A stretch of 64,000 bases of DNA. It comes from Chlamydia poikilotherma. Its GTDB lineage: Bacteria > Chlamydiota > Chlamydiia > Chlamydiales > Chlamydiaceae. Below the pieces are notes generated by a model. The model was not told the DNA's origin. It made no database searches and was given only the letters and a program-made list of their open reading frames with translations. The stretch is taken from assembly GCF_900239975.1 (NCBI RefSeq), contig NZ_LS992154.1:806001-870000 (forward strand), in the 5' to 3' direction. This document shows positions 44,017-54,673 of the stretch, piece after piece. Every line of letters begins with the position of its first letter. Within the stretch, counting starts at the first letter, position 1. The position numbers and the translations under genes were made by a program.

Positions 44017-46101
44017 ATGACATTTGAAACTATTTCCGTTACCCTTGAAGAAGGCAAAACATTAGTATTTGAAACGGGGAAAATTGCTCGTCAGGCTAAC
44101 GGAGCTGTTCTTGCTCGCATGGAAGAAACTTGGGTTTTCTCATCTGTTTGCGCAGCTAATCTCGAGGAACCGGTAGACTTCCTTCCTTTAAGAGTTGATT
44201 ATCAAGAAAAATTTTCTTCTATAGGAAAAACTTTAGGTGGGTTCATTAAAAGAGAGGGTCGCCCAACTGAAAGAGAAATTTTAACTTCTCGTCTAATAGA
44301 TCGCTCTATGCGTCCTTCTTTGCCAAATCGGTTAATGCAGGATGTTCAAGTTTTATCTTATGTATGGTCATATGATGGAGTGACTCTCCCCGATCCTATA
44401 GCTATTTGTGGTGTTTCTGCTGCATTGGCTATTTCTGATATTCCTCAAATTAGTATTGTAGCCGGTGTTCGTGTTGGCTTTGTCAACAATAGTTGGGTAG
44501 TCAATCCTACAAAAGCTGAAATGGATGTTTCTAGAATGGAACTTGTTTTAGCGGGAACTGAAAATGCTATTTTAATGATAGAGGGTCATTGTGATTTCTT
44601 TACAGAAGAGCAGGTTATCGAAGCTATTGAATTTGGTCATAAACATATAGCAACAATCTGCGGAACAATCAAAGATTGGCAAAAGAAGATAGGTAAGGAA
44701 AAGAACACTAATGTTATTGTCCCTCTTCCAGAACAAGTACAATCTTCTGTAAATGCATTTGTTGAAGGTAAATTTTCTGATCTTTTGAAAATCAAAGATA
44801 AGAAAGCTTTTGAGGCTGCTTCAAAACAGTTAGAAAATGAAATTGTAGAGAGGTTTTTAGAAGAAAATGAGATCTTCACAGCATTGAATATTAAGACAGC
44901 CTTTAAACAAGCTAAATCAAATTATATGCGTACTTTAATACGCGAACAAAGTGTTCGTTCTGATGGACGTTCAGCAACAACAATCCGCCCTATTTCTATT
45001 GACACATCCTTCCTACCACGAACGCATGGAAGTTGTTTATTCACTCGTGGAGAAACACAAACTATGGCCGTTTGTACTTTAGGTAGCGAAGCTATGGCAC
45101 AACGCTACGAAGACTTGAACGGAGAAGGGTTAGCTAAATTTTATTTACAATATTTCTTCCCCCCTTTCTCTGTTGGAGAAGTAGGAAGAATAGGCTCTCC
45201 AGGAAGAAGAGAAATTGGTCATGGCAAGCTTGCTGAAAAAGCTTTAAGCCACACTTTACCTGATCCCGCAAAGTTTCCTTATACTATCCGTATAGAATCC
45301 AATATCACTGAATCTAATGGTTCTTCATCTATGGCTTCTGTTTGCGGGGGGTGTTTAGCTTTAATGGACGCCGGAGTTCCGATTAAAACTCCTATAGCTG
45401 GTATTGCTATGGGTTTAATCTTAGATAATGATCATGTAACTATTCTCTCTGATATCTCTGGATTAGAAGATCATTTAGGAGATATGGACTTTAAGGTTGC
45501 TGGGAATACTCAAGGAATCACAGCATTCCAAATGGATATCAAGGTAGAGGGTATTACTCCTGCCATTATGCAATCAGCTTTAGCTCAAGCTAAAGCTGGT
45601 CGTCAACATATCCTTGACACCATGAAAGAAGCCCTTGCAGCTCCCAAAACAGATTTATCGCAATATGCTCCTCGTATTGAAACAATGCAGATTAAACCAA
45701 ACAAGATCGCTACTGTTATTGGACCTGGAGGGAAACAGATTCGTCAAATTATTGAAGAAGCTGGAGTTCAAATTGATATTAACGATTCAGGTCTTGTCAG
45801 CATCTCAGCATCTTCTCCAAAGGCAATAGAAAAAGCTAAGTCTATTATTGAAGGTCTAGTTGGCGAAGTTGAAGTTGGTAAGATCTATGAAGGTCGTGTG
45901 ACATCCATCGTTCCTTTTGGAGCTTTCGTAGAAATTCTCCCAGGTAAGGAAGGGCTTTGCCATATTTCTGAGTTCTCTAAACAACGTATAGAAAACGTTG
46001 GTGATTTCGTTAAGCAAGGAGACATTCTAGCTGTTAAGCTGTTAAGCATTAACGAAAAAGGCCAATACAAACTCAGCCACAAAGCTACTCTTAGCGAATA
46101 A
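44017..46101 (+). CDS. pnp: Polyribonucleotide nucleotidyltransferase (PNPase)
   Basis: Phosphorolytic 3'-5' exoribonuclease, 694 residues. Two RNase PH domains (first about 10-220; second about 310-540 with RSDGRSATTIRPI and FRTHG-like FLPRTHGSCLFTRGETQ, ESNGSSSMASVCGGCLALMD), then KH (about 553-610, IGPGGKQIRQIIEEAG) and S1 (about 620-690, GRVTSIVPFGAFVEILPGKEG). CAGGAG precedes the ATG by 7 bases. Ends at a terminator shared with ftsH. Confidence 0.97.
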   Translation: MTFETISVTLEEGKTLVFETGKIARQANGAVLARMEETWVFSSVCAANLEEPVDFLPLRVDYQEKFSSIGKTLGGFIKREGRPTEREILTSRLIDRSMRPSLPNRLMQDVQVLSYVWSYDGVTLPDPIAICGVSAALAISDIPQISIVAGVRVGFVNNSWVVNPTKAEMDVSRMELVLAGTENAILMIEGHCDFFTEEQVIEAIEFGHKHIATICGTIKDWQKKIGKEKNTNVIVPLPEQVQSSVNAFVEGKFSDLLKIKDKKAFEAASKQLENEIVERFLEENEIFTALNIKTAFKQAKSNYMRTLIREQSVRSDGRSATTIRPISIDTSFLPRTHGSCLFTRGETQTMAVCTLGSEAMAQRYEDLNGEGLAKFYLQYFFPPFSVGEVGRIGSPGRREIGHGKLAEKALSHTLPDPAKFPYTIRIESNITESNGSSSMASVCGGCLALMDAGVPIKTPIAGIAMGLILDNDHVTILSDISGLEDHLGDMDFKVAGNTQGITAFQMDIKVEGITPAIMQSALAQAKAGRQHILDTMKEALAAPKTDLSQYAPRIETMQIKPNKIATVIGPGGKQIRQIIEEAGVQIDINDSGLVSISASSPKAIEKAKSIIEGLVGEVEVGKIYEGRVTSIVPFGAFVEILPGKEGLCHISEFSKQRIENVGDFVKQGDILAVKLLSINEKGQYKLSHKATLSE

Positions 46102-46124
46102 CCTTGAAGCTATTTGAGGAAAAT

Positions 46125-46155
46125 AAAAAAGCCACATAATTTATGTGGCTTTTTT
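46125..46155. terminator. Bidirectional terminator between pnp and ftsH
   Basis: AAAAAAGCCACATA (46125-46138), loop ATT, TATGTGGCTTTTTT (46142-46155). The A-tract/T-tract symmetry means the same hairpin ends rpsO-pnp on the plus strand and ftsH on the minus strand. Confidence 0.92.
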
Positions 46156-46183
46156 AATATCATTACTAAATTCAAAAACTAGC

Positions 46184-48925
46184 TTAAGTAGTCGTGTTAT
46201 TTAGTTTTAATGTACCATCTTTCATAGCATCTTCTTGAGGTGGTGGTGGTGGCAAATCATCAGATACCTTTTTAAACAACATCCCCTCTTCTTTCAAACG
46301 CGCTCTTTTCTTTTCAGGATCCCATGTATGATCCATGATTTCTTTAACATCTTTAGCATCTAAAGTTTCAAACTCAATTAACATTTGAGTCATAAGCTCT
46401 ACTTCATCTCGATGCTCTCTTATAATTGTTAAAGCACGCTGATAGGCAGCATCTAACAATGCTCTTAATTCGCCGTCAATAGCTTTTGCTGTTTCGTCTG
46501 AGTAACTCTTTTCATGATACGATCCATAACCCGTAGAAGCATCCGAACGTTCGTCGTAAGTTACAGTACCTAATTGTTCACTCATTCCCCATTCGCAAAC
46601 CATACTACGGACTAATTTTGTAGCCTGAGAAATGTCTTGCTGAGCACCACTAGAAATATCTCCTAAAAAGATATCTTCTGCGGCGCGACCTCCCATGAGA
46701 ACAGCTAATTGATCGAAAAGTTCTTTTTTCCAATAGCTAAGCTTATTCTTCTCAGGAAGAAAATGTGTAGCTCCTAAAGATAAGCCTCTAGGAATAATCG
46801 TGACCTTATCTACAGGATCCGCATGTTGCACACAAAGACCTACAACAGCATGTCCTGATTCATGGTATGCCGTAGTTTTTCTTTCTTCAGCATCCATTTC
46901 TAAACTACGACGTTCTTTACCATAGAGAACCTTATCACGAGCCTCGGCAACATCTACAGCAGTCACTGCAGTACGATCCTTACGAGCAGCAAGAAGGGCT
47001 GCTTCATTTAATAAGTTCTCCAAATCAGCTCCGGAAGCTCCTGGAGTACTTCGTGCTACCGCCATAAGATCTACAGTAGGATCTAATTTGATTCTCTTAG
47101 CATGCACAGCTAGGATTTCAAATCTACCTTTAATGTCAGGTAAATTCATAATTACACGACGATCAAAACGGCCAGGACGTAATAACGCCTTATCCAGTAC
47201 GTCAGGACGATTAGTTGCAGCCATAAGGATAACACCCTCATTCGTACCAAAACCATCCATTTCAACGAGTAATTGGTTCAATGTTTGTTCACGTTCATCA
47301 TGACCGCCACCAATACCCGCGCCTCTATGACGACCTACAGCATCAATCTCATCGATGAAAATGATACAAGGAGCGTTTCTCTTAGCTTGCTCAAACATGT
47401 CGCGAATACGACTAGCGCCAACACCAACGAACATCTCTACAAAATCCGAACCTGCTATTGAGAAGAATGGTCGGTCAGCTTCCCCAGAAACCGCTTTGGC
47501 TATTAAAGTTTTCCCTGTTCCAGGAGGTCCGATTAATAATACACCCTTAGGGATTCTTCCCCCTAAACTCGTGAACTTTGTAGGATTTTTTAGAAAATCT
47601 ACAATCTCTATTAATTCTTCTTTAGCTTCTTCAATACCTGCGACATCAGCAAAAGTAACTTTATTTTGTCCTTTCATTAACAAACGTGCTGGAGATTTGC
47701 CGAAAGACATCGCAGAACCATTCATACCACGCACTTGTCTGGAAAAGACAAAATAAACAAAGACAAGCACAAGGATGATGGGTAAAAACGTAAACAGGTA
47801 TCCTATATAATGTGGAGCAGGCTCCTCGCTTTTAAATGTTTTCTCTAATACCAAATTACGTGGCTGATCAGGCGCTTTAAAAGTTAAGGTACGGTTATGA
47901 GAAAAACCTTCCCATTCTTGTTTTGCTCCAGAAAACCAATGAGCAAATACCTCGGGATCTTGTTTTTCTAAAGCTCGAGAAGATAATTCCTGATTATTGA
48001 AATACCAAACTACCTGGCTAAGTTCCCCTCGAAGCTTATCCAGCTGCACTTGATTAATCTGACTATCTTCAACAAGTTTCTCATATTTACTACCTTCTTC
48101 ACGATATAGACGCACTGAACGCAGCTGACCAAAACGCTCACCGTTATCAGACAAAGCTAGTGATGAAGAAATTCTCTGTAAAGAACCTAAAACTTTCTGA
48201 TAAAGAATACCAAGCTGCTCAGCATCCATAGATTGAGTTAGAGAAAGCTCTACTTGTTGATAGAGATCTTTTAATTCGCGTTTCAAACTCTCAGAACCCA
48301 CGCCTAAAGCTGGAGACAAATACTTTCCAATCAGTTCATATAAATCTGAACCAAATGTACGTAGACTCTCACTAGATCTAGGAAGAGTTTGATAACGCTG
48401 TTCCAAAGAACGTAAGTTGATAATTTGGAAATTATTTGAACCTTCAACTACAAGGGCTGGTAAAGAAGATTTTCCTAACTCTACGCTAGGAGAAATTAAA
48501 TATCCTGTTTCAGGAATAGGCGATCCGGAAATTGCAGAAAACCATAAAACAGAACTCTCAACCTCTTTTGAAAGGTTGTCTAAATTCTTATTTATTTCCT
48601 GAAGATCAAATTCTAATTGATGTCTTTGATTTATCAATTCCAAATAATGATAACGTAGTTGGCTTTCAGCTGTTGGAGATTCACGAAAACGTCCACTAAA
48701 TGAAACTAAATTATCATTCAGGGCAATCTTTCGGCTATCTTCCGGATAAATCAATTTTAAGTTTACTAAATGCTCTAGCTGATGGCTAAAACTGACCCGG
48801 GCTTTCTTGGCGACCAAAAAATTCTGAACGGCAATCACACCGAAGATTACACCAAATAGAAGGAAAAAAAATACCGTAGGAAAATTTTTTTTCGATTCGG
48901 GCTTCATTTTTTTATCTTTAGACAT
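46184..48925 (-). CDS. ftsH: ATP-dependent zinc metalloprotease FtsH
   Basis: Membrane AAA+ protease that degrades unfolded and regulatory membrane proteins. 913 residues, longer than the E. coli enzyme because of an extended extracytoplasmic region between TM1 (about 15-37) and TM2 (about 373-393). AAA domain: Walker A GPPGTGKT near 465, Walker [15 protein letters not shown] region with [18 protein letters not shown]. Peptidase HESGH near 687. The C-terminus ends in a Pro-rich tract ([10 protein letters not shown]). The long N-terminal insert of about 330 residues is chlamydial in character. Confidence 0.96.
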   Translation of the reverse strand: MSKDKKMKPESKKNFPTVFFFLLFGVIFGVIAVQNFLVAKKARVSFSHQLEHLVNLKLIYPEDSRKIALNDNLVSFSGRFRESPTAESQLRYHYLELINQRHQLEFDLQEINKNLDNLSKEVESSVLWFSAISGSPIPETGYLISPSVELGKSSLPALVVEGSNNFQIINLRSLEQRYQTLPRSSESLRTFGSDLYELIGKYLSPALGVGSESLKRELKDLYQQVELSLTQSMDAEQLGILYQKVLGSLQRISSSLALSDNGERFGQLRSVRLYREEGSKYEKLVEDSQINQVQLDKLRGELSQVVWYFNNQELSSRALEKQDPEVFAHWFSGAKQEWEGFSHNRTLTFKAPDQPRNLVLEKTFKSEEPAPHYIGYLFTFLPIILVLVFVYFVFSRQVRGMNGSAMSFGKSPARLLMKGQNKVTFADVAGIEEAKEELIEIVDFLKNPTKFTSLGGRIPKGVLLIGPPGTGKTLIAKAVSGEADRPFFSIAGSDFVEMFVGVGASRIRDMFEQAKRNAPCIIFIDEIDAVGRHRGAGIGGGHDEREQTLNQLLVEMDGFGTNEGVILMAATNRPDVLDKALLRPGRFDRRVIMNLPDIKGRFEILAVHAKRIKLDPTVDLMAVARSTPGASGADLENLLNEAALLAARKDRTAVTAVDVAEARDKVLYGKERRSLEMDAEERKTTAYHESGHAVVGLCVQHADPVDKVTIIPRGLSLGATHFLPEKNKLSYWKKELFDQLAVLMGGRAAEDIFLGDISSGAQQDISQATKLVRSMVCEWGMSEQLGTVTYDERSDASTGYGSYHEKSYSDETAKAIDGELRALLDAAYQRALTIIREHRDEVELMTQMLIEFETLDAKDVKEIMDHTWDPEKKRARLKEEGMLFKKVSDDLPPPPPQEDAMKDGTLKLNNTTT

Positions 48926-49099
48926 AAACTACACAACTAAGCTAATCAATCAGACAGGTAATTATTTAATATAGCATATTTTTATTATTTTGTTTATAAA
49001 ACCTAGTTATAAAATAAAAAAAATATGAAACACTGTATATACAATGACCTACTACTCATCATCTTCCAATATACAATGAGAATCATCATTATATACTTT

Positions 49100-50053
49100 C
49101 TATTCTATCATTACTACCCCAGCTTTTACGATCACTCTTTTATCTCGAAGTCGCATTTGCGCTGGCAAATTACGACGTAAATGATCATAAATCATTTGCA
49201 AGAAATGCCTTGAGACAACTACTCCAGCCCTAAGAAAAAATTCCTTACAAACCCATTTTGCTAAAAAAACTTGTTCCATCAATGCTTTAGGAATCTCAAT
49301 AGACCATATTGCGTTTTCTTTTTGTATATTTTCAAGAAATGGCTCAGCTTGCAGTTTCATATAACATGAAAGTTCTTCAGAATCTTGAGCTAATGTCAAT
49401 AAAGGCTGTGTAATATTCTTACCAAAAATCTCTTCTAACCAAGGGAATATCTTCTTACGCATTCTGGCACGCAAATAGCGCTCATCTGTATTGGTTACAT
49501 CTTGAATGTAAGAAATATTTTCTTCCTCTAAAGCATTCACTAAAACTTGTTTAGGGATATGCAATAAGGGCCTAAAAAGTGGGATATCTTCGTAATATGT
49601 CTCTTGAATCATGCCTTTTAAATTACTTAAGGATGCCCCTTCCAATAAACGTTTTAACACAGTTTCAGCTTGATCATTAGCATGATGTGCTAAAAATATC
49701 CCCGATAAATTTTCTTCCTTACATATCTTATGAAACAATGCATAACGATAACGACGCGCAGCATTTTCTGGATCTTTCGAAGTTCTACATTCGGAAGGAA
49801 CATGGTCTACAACAATAGGAATCCCTGCTTCCTCACATCTAATTTTAAGTTCTTCGGCCTCACAATAGGAAGATTCTCTCCATCCATAATCTACATGGAC
49901 TGCGATAAAAGAGACCCTTCGAGACTTAAGGAGATATGAAAGAAATAGTGAATCACTTCCTCCTGACAGAGCAAGTAAGTAGCTTTTTTTCATATCTAAA
50001 GCAGAAAAAAAAACTTCTAATCGCTTATCATTTCTGAGTAGACAAGATAACAT
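49100..50053 (-). CDS. tilS: tRNA(Ile)-lysidine synthase TilS
   Basis: 317 residues. The N-type ATP-pyrophosphatase P-loop SGGSDS is at 30-35; other synthase blocks are HVDYGWRESS, FHKICKEENLSGIFLAHHANDQAETVLKRLL (partly degenerate copy of the TilS helix) and IPLFRPLL. It converts C34 of tRNA-Ile(CAU) to lysidine, so that AUA is read correctly. Divergent from lptF, 113-base gap. Confidence 0.92.
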   Translation of the reverse strand: MLSCLLRNDKRLEVFFSALDMKKSYLLALSGGSDSLFLSYLLKSRRVSFIAVHVDYGWRESSYCEAEELKIRCEEAGIPIVVDHVPSECRTSKDPENAARRYRYALFHKICKEENLSGIFLAHHANDQAETVLKRLLEGASLSNLKGMIQETYYEDIPLFRPLLHIPKQVLVNALEEENISYIQDVTNTDERYLRARMRKKIFPWLEEIFGKNITQPLLTLAQDSEELSCYMKLQAEPFLENIQKENAIWSIEIPKALMEQVFLAKWVCKEFFLRAGVVVSRHFLQMIYDHLRRNLPAQMRLRDKRVIVKAGVVMIE

Positions 50054-50166
50054 AATCTAAATACATGTCCGTGTAAATTCATTACAAATAAGTTAAGGCT
50101 TATTGACTTGAAGAAATATTGTCACAATATCCTTAAACTTGAAGAACTCCTGATACCAGGTATGCT

Positions 50167-51240
50167 ATGCCTATTTTATGGAAAGTCTTAATTTTCCGTT
50201 ATTTAAAAACCGTTACTTTTTGTACGCTTAGTCTTATCTGTATTTCTATCATTAGTTCTCTTCAAGAAATCGTCAGTTATATAGCAAAGGACGTTCCCTA
50301 TCCGACAGTTTTGCGGCTAACAGCTTATCAGATTCCCTACTTATTGCCTTTCATTCTTCCTATTTCTTGTTTTATTTCAGCTTTTGCGCTTTTTCGAGGT
50401 CTTTCCGACAATAACCAAATCACCTTCCTTAAGGCATCTGGAGCTTCTCAAGGAATTATTACCTTCCCTGTCCTCATGGTTTCCTGCGCTATATGTTGTA
50501 TAAATTTTTATACATGTTCTGAACTCGCTTCTATTTGTCGATTTCAAACCTGTAAAGAAATTGCTAATATGGCGATGACTTCGCCAACACTTCTACTTCA
50601 GACTCTGCAGAAAAAAGAAAACAACCGTATTTTCATTACCGTTGATCATTGTGCAAAAAGTAAATTTGATAATGTGATCATTGCTTTAAAAAGAGATAAG
50701 GAAATTGCTAATGTAGGAATTATCAAAACTATTATCCCCGATGTAGCAAATGATACTGTACAAGCCAGGGATGTTGTGATGATTTCAAAGCTTCCTTCTA
50801 CATTAACAGACCAACAATCTTCAAATTCTAAGGAATACTATATAGAAACTTTGGATGAGATGCTAATCCCTAAAATCACTTCAACATTATTCGCGGGAAA
50901 GTCTTACATGAAAACGCGAACAGATTATTTACCTTGGAAGCAACTTGTTAAACAATCATTCAGTCATGCTCATCTACCGGAAACCTTAAGAAGAATTGGT
51001 ATAGGTTTGCTTTGCATCACATTGACATATTCGGGAATGGTCTTAGGGACCTATAAACCAAGATTTCGCAAATCTATAGCTCTCTATTGTATTTTTCCTG
51101 TGATGGATTTAATTTTATTAATAGTTGGCAAAAACACTACTACATTATTTCCTGCGCTTATGTTGTTTATTATACCACAGATAATCTCTTGGATAGTTTT
51201 TGCTATCCGTGCGTATCGAGAAAGCAGAGGCTATGCGTAG
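50167..51240 (+). CDS. lptF: LPS export permease LptF
   Basis: 357 residues of the YjgP/YjgQ family: three TM helices at each end (about 8-30, 55-77, 95-120; 275-350) and a periplasmic beta domain in the middle. Motif LPFILPISCFISAFALFRGLSDNNQ then FLKASGAS is the family coupling-helix region. It would pair with LptG, LptB and the LPS bridge. It precedes lptG by 3 bases. Chlamydial lipooligosaccharide is the expected substrate. Confidence 0.88.
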   Translation: MPILWKVLIFRYLKTVTFCTLSLICISIISSLQEIVSYIAKDVPYPTVLRLTAYQIPYLLPFILPISCFISAFALFRGLSDNNQITFLKASGASQGIITFPVLMVSCAICCINFYTCSELASICRFQTCKEIANMAMTSPTLLLQTLQKKENNRIFITVDHCAKSKFDNVIIALKRDKEIANVGIIKTIIPDVANDTVQARDVVMISKLPSTLTDQQSSNSKEYYIETLDEMLIPKITSTLFAGKSYMKTRTDYLPWKQLVKQSFSHAHLPETLRRIGIGLLCITLTYSGMVLGTYKPRFRKSIALYCIFPVMDLILLIVGKNTTTLFPALMLFIIPQIISWIVFAIRAYRESRGYA

Positions 51241-51243
51241 ATT

Positions 51244-52347
51244 ATGTATATTTGGAAACGTTATGTATTAACTAAATTTTGGTTATCTTTAATATCTTTA
51301 ATAGTACTTGCCTTTGTTTTTTATGCCTCAATTCATCATTCTCTGCATGCTATCAAAGGAAATACAACCTCACTAGCTTCAGGTGCCTCTTTAAAACTTT
51401 CCATCCTATATTATCTATCCCAGATAGCTCTTAAAGCAGAATTTCTAATTCCTCAGCTCGTTGCTGTAGCCACAACAATTACATTATTTTCAATGCAAAA
51501 CAAACGGGAGGTCCTTCTCCTTCAGGCATCAGGACTCTCATTGAAATCTCTAACAGCTCCTTTAATTCGTTCAAGCTTCATTATCACCTTACTTCTATAT
51601 GCGAATTTTCAATGGTTGCATCCTATATGTGAAAAAATATCTACAACCAAAGAACATATGGATCGCGGAACATTAGACAAGGTACAAGATAAAGTTCCTG
51701 CTCTGTATCTTAAAGATCAAACAGTCTTATTGTATTCTTCTATTGAACAAAAAGCCCTAACTCTTAACAAAGTATTTTGGATTAAAAATCCAAAAACTAT
51801 TTACACAATGGAAAAACTAGCGTTTACAACGCCATCCCTTCCTATTGGCCTTGATGTTATACGTTTTTCAGAAACAGAATCTGGTAATATGGAACTTAGT
51901 GAATTCTCAGATATGAAAGAATTTCCTGAGATTGAATTTGGATTCTATGATAATCCTTTTTCTAAGATTTTCACAGCAGGAGGGAAAAATCGCCTTTCGG
52001 AATCTTTCCGAGCGATTCCTTGGAATGCTACAGGATTAGGACTATCAACAACTATTCCCCAGCGTATTTTATCTTTGTTATCTACATTTTATTATATGTT
52101 GATTTCGCCTTTAGCTTGTATATCAGCAATGATTATCTCTGCTTATCTTTGTCTAAGATTCAGTCGTGTATCTACAGTAACTCTTGCTTATTTTGTTCCC
52201 CTAGGTACAATAAATACCTTTTTCGTCTTTTTAAAAGCAGGGATGGTATTATCTAATAGCAGTGTTTTGCCAATATTACCTGTAATGTTATTCCCTCTGC
52301 TAGCTTTAGCGATATTTACAAACTATGCTTATGCTAAACTTCAGTAA
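51244..52347 (+). CDS. lptG: LPS export permease LptG
   Basis: 367 residues, same fold as LptF: KAEFLIPQLVAVATTITLFSMQNKREVLLLQASG corresponds to its coupling region, and the last 100 residues have three TM helices. Following lptF by 3 bases, it completes the heterodimer. Its stop overlaps the stop of the convergent CT837-like gene by 14 bases. Confidence 0.88.
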   Translation: MYIWKRYVLTKFWLSLISLIVLAFVFYASIHHSLHAIKGNTTSLASGASLKLSILYYLSQIALKAEFLIPQLVAVATTITLFSMQNKREVLLLQASGLSLKSLTAPLIRSSFIITLLLYANFQWLHPICEKISTTKEHMDRGTLDKVQDKVPALYLKDQTVLLYSSIEQKALTLNKVFWIKNPKTIYTMEKLAFTTPSLPIGLDVIRFSETESGNMELSEFSDMKEFPEIEFGFYDNPFSKIFTAGGKNRLSESFRAIPWNATGLGLSTTIPQRILSLLSTFYYMLISPLACISAMIISAYLCLRFSRVSTVTLAYFVPLGTINTFFVFLKAGMVLSNSSVLPILPVMLFPLLALAIFTNYAYAKLQ

Positions 52348-54367
52348 TTTCGTTGAGATAACCTGAGAAATCCCATTTCTCTAAATCATAACTAAAGAAG
52401 GATTTGAGATTAGACAAGTTTTGTCTATTTTTCCTCAAACAATTGAGAAATTTACTCATTAGTTCTACATGATTTACAAATATCAAACGGTCTCTAGCTA
52501 CTAAAGTAGGTGCAAGAACTTTTACCATGAGTAATTTTAGTCTATGCTCATCCCACGAATCTTCTCCAGCAAAGAAAGTAAATCCTGCGATGAATATCGA
52601 TGCGTAATCCAAACCATCTTTAGACATAACTATAAGGTTATTTGGATCTATAATTTCTATAAACTTAAAGACAAGCAGATAAGAAATGATATGCAGAAGT
52701 AATAGCTTATCATTTTTAAATAAGATCTTTTTCTTAGAGAAAAAAGTATCTTTCAAAACAGATAAACTGTTGTCTAGAAATTCATGAATTTCCCCTTTAG
52801 ATATATTAGGGAGAGAAAAAATAGATAAAGATCCCGATTTATTGAATTCTTCTTTCAATACCGAAAAGAATCCAAAAAAAGTTTCTTGCTCTCCGTGCAC
52901 TCTTTCTATGCTTTTCAGAAGATCTTCGGGTTCTGGAAATGAAAATATGAACGTTCTATCGATTCTATCTAAGCTCTCTTCTATCACACGACTCCGCGCA
53001 CGATCTTTCCTAGATAAACGATTCTGTATATTTAAAATGAAGGTAGTATCTCCTAAATCTGCTTTAGCGTTAAGAAATCCTATAAATTCTTCATTACAAT
53101 TAGCGTACAATATGGAACTTTGCGTTATGGGACTCGGAGATCGTATAACTGTTATCGATTTATCTCCTAATTTTAAAGTGCCTTCCATTCCAGGAAACAT
53201 ACCTAAAACAATAGGATCAAATACTGAGGAATTCGGATCGAGCATTCTGTCTATAGCTTTAAATAATGGCCCATTTGGATACTTAGAAAGCAATCGATAT
53301 AACTCCTCATATACCTCAGAAACATATTGTCCCGAAGACAAACGTTTTTTATCCCCCTCTAATTGCAATTTCGTATGTATATGAAAATATAAATACCGAG
53401 CAGCTTCTGTAAACACGAGTTTACCCTCAAAGATTCCACTACTTAATGCTGACATTAACGTATGAGAATGTCGATAATGCATCTGATCATGAGTATTATT
53501 ACTCAAAGCCTTCCAGGCATCTCTAAGGAAATAGAGAAAATCATTGAAATAATGGATATTATCTTTTTTAGGATTATTAGAAACTAGAGTGGCCTCATAT
53601 CTAGAAAAGAACAATCCCATAACAGCATTATGTATCTTTTCCGTAGATTCTGTTTCTAAATCACTCAGAGCCTTTTGATAGAATAACCGTATAGGCATAT
53701 CATGGGTAAATACTAATGAAGAAGCTAGATTGTGGAGTTCTTGACTATTCCATAAAAGCGTTTTTGTTAAAGGATCGCCTTCATGAGCTGTTTCGTGGAT
53801 TTTTCCCTGCTTACAAATAAGCCGAGTGAGGGTATCAGTATAGAAACGCTTATTTTCTTCATCAGACATATAGAAAAGTTCATAAGAACGATCTCGTTTA
53901 ACCTCTACTAGGTTATTTAAGAAACGCTCTTCCTGATGCATGTCTTCCAATTCTCGTTCTACCAAATCCTCTTCTTCTTCCTCTTCCTCCTTGATGATTT
54001 TTCGGCTAAGATTTGCTTGAGTCTTACTATAGACCTTACTTAACTCGGAATAGTCGTGAACTAAGCTCTGGTATAGCTCTCTCTCTCGACTCTCTAAAAA
54101 CGAAAATACATTTTGTACACCGGCAATAAGGAAATTAGATTCTTGTAACGCCTTATTCGCCTCGCTTCTTGGTAAAGAACCTGCTTTCTTGAGATAATCT
54201 TCTATATTCTTCAAGGCTTGCTTCATTTCACCGACATGATGATCAACAGAAAACATGTCATCCAGTTTAGCGTTCTCTATAAAAGATGATGGGGAACTAT
54301 AAGAAATCTTTTTTAATTTCTCTAAATGCTCCAATGCTTTTTCAAAATTATAACAAGATCTTCTCAT
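52334..54367 (-). CDS. Large chlamydial protein of unknown function (CT837-like)
   Basis: 677 residues from the ATG at 54367, which has GGGGG nearby; the longer frame opens with a TTG. No signal peptide or TM evident. Notable features are an acidic coiled segment (EEEEEEEDLVERELEDMHQEERF, about residues 135-158), and a pair of blocks KSITVIRSPSPITQSS and FIFSFPEPEDLLKSIERVHG. I do not recognise a fold. It has its own transcription direction between lptG and the pheS operon, after a 200-base AT-rich gap that holds nothing I can identify. Confidence 0.65.
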   Translation of the reverse strand: MRRSCYNFEKALEHLEKLKKISYSSPSSFIENAKLDDMFSVDHHVGEMKQALKNIEDYLKKAGSLPRSEANKALQESNFLIAGVQNVFSFLESRERELYQSLVHDYSELSKVYSKTQANLSRKIIKEEEEEEEDLVERELEDMHQEERFLNNLVEVKRDRSYELFYMSDEENKRFYTDTLTRLICKQGKIHETAHEGDPLTKTLLWNSQELHNLASSLVFTHDMPIRLFYQKALSDLETESTEKIHNAVMGLFFSRYEATLVSNNPKKDNIHYFNDFLYFLRDAWKALSNNTHDQMHYRHSHTLMSALSSGIFEGKLVFTEAARYLYFHIHTKLQLEGDKKRLSSGQYVSEVYEELYRLLSKYPNGPLFKAIDRMLDPNSSVFDPIVLGMFPGMEGTLKLGDKSITVIRSPSPITQSSILYANCNEEFIGFLNAKADLGDTTFILNIQNRLSRKDRARSRVIEESLDRIDRTFIFSFPEPEDLLKSIERVHGEQETFFGFFSVLKEEFNKSGSLSIFSLPNISKGEIHEFLDNSLSVLKDTFFSKKKILFKNDKLLLLHIISYLLVFKFIEIIDPNNLIVMSKDGLDYASIFIAGFTFFAGEDSWDEHRLKLLMVKVLAPTLVARDRLIFVNHVELMSKFLNCLRKNRQNLSNLKSFFSYDLEKWDFSGYLNEITEV

Positions 54368-54588
54368 ATTCCCCCATAAAGGAATCAAAAAATTAGATTA
54401 TTATCTGACAATCGTTTTATTAGTTTATTATAAAAATAATTTAACTATCAATTAATTTTATAAGACAAATAAAACTATAATTAATAAAACGCTGAATCAA
54501 AGAAATTAAAAACAAATAAAAATAAAAGAAGATAAAAACTAGGTGATAGAAGCTCGAATAAGCTAAAGGACTGATACCTAAAAAGAAA

Positions 54589-54673
54589 CGGAAGAAGAGG
54601 GATTCGAACCCCCGGACCCTTTCAGGTCTCCTGTTTTCAAGACAGGTGCATTAAACCGCTCTGCCATTCTTCC
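54589..54673 (-). tRNA. tRNA-Ser (anticodon UGA)
   Basis: Minus-strand cloverleaf: acceptor GGAAGAA with TTCTTCC, anticodon stem CCTGT/ACAGG around CTTGAAA (anticodon TGA), long class II variable arm (GACCTGAAAGGGTC), T-loop GTTCGAATC. 85 bases, CCA not encoded. It begins one base after the pheS stop and is thus almost certainly processed from the infC-rpmI-rplT-pheS transcript. Confidence 0.95.

Noticed and set aside
47088..47756. Plus-strand open frames opposite ftsH (47088-47303, 47355-47756)
   Set aside because: Antisense shadows of the conserved AAA domain, with no ribosome-binding site or protein-like composition of their own.
52842..53384. 180-codon plus-strand frame opposite the CT837-like gene
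   Set aside because: Shadow of a long real gene; Ser-rich translation with no domain.
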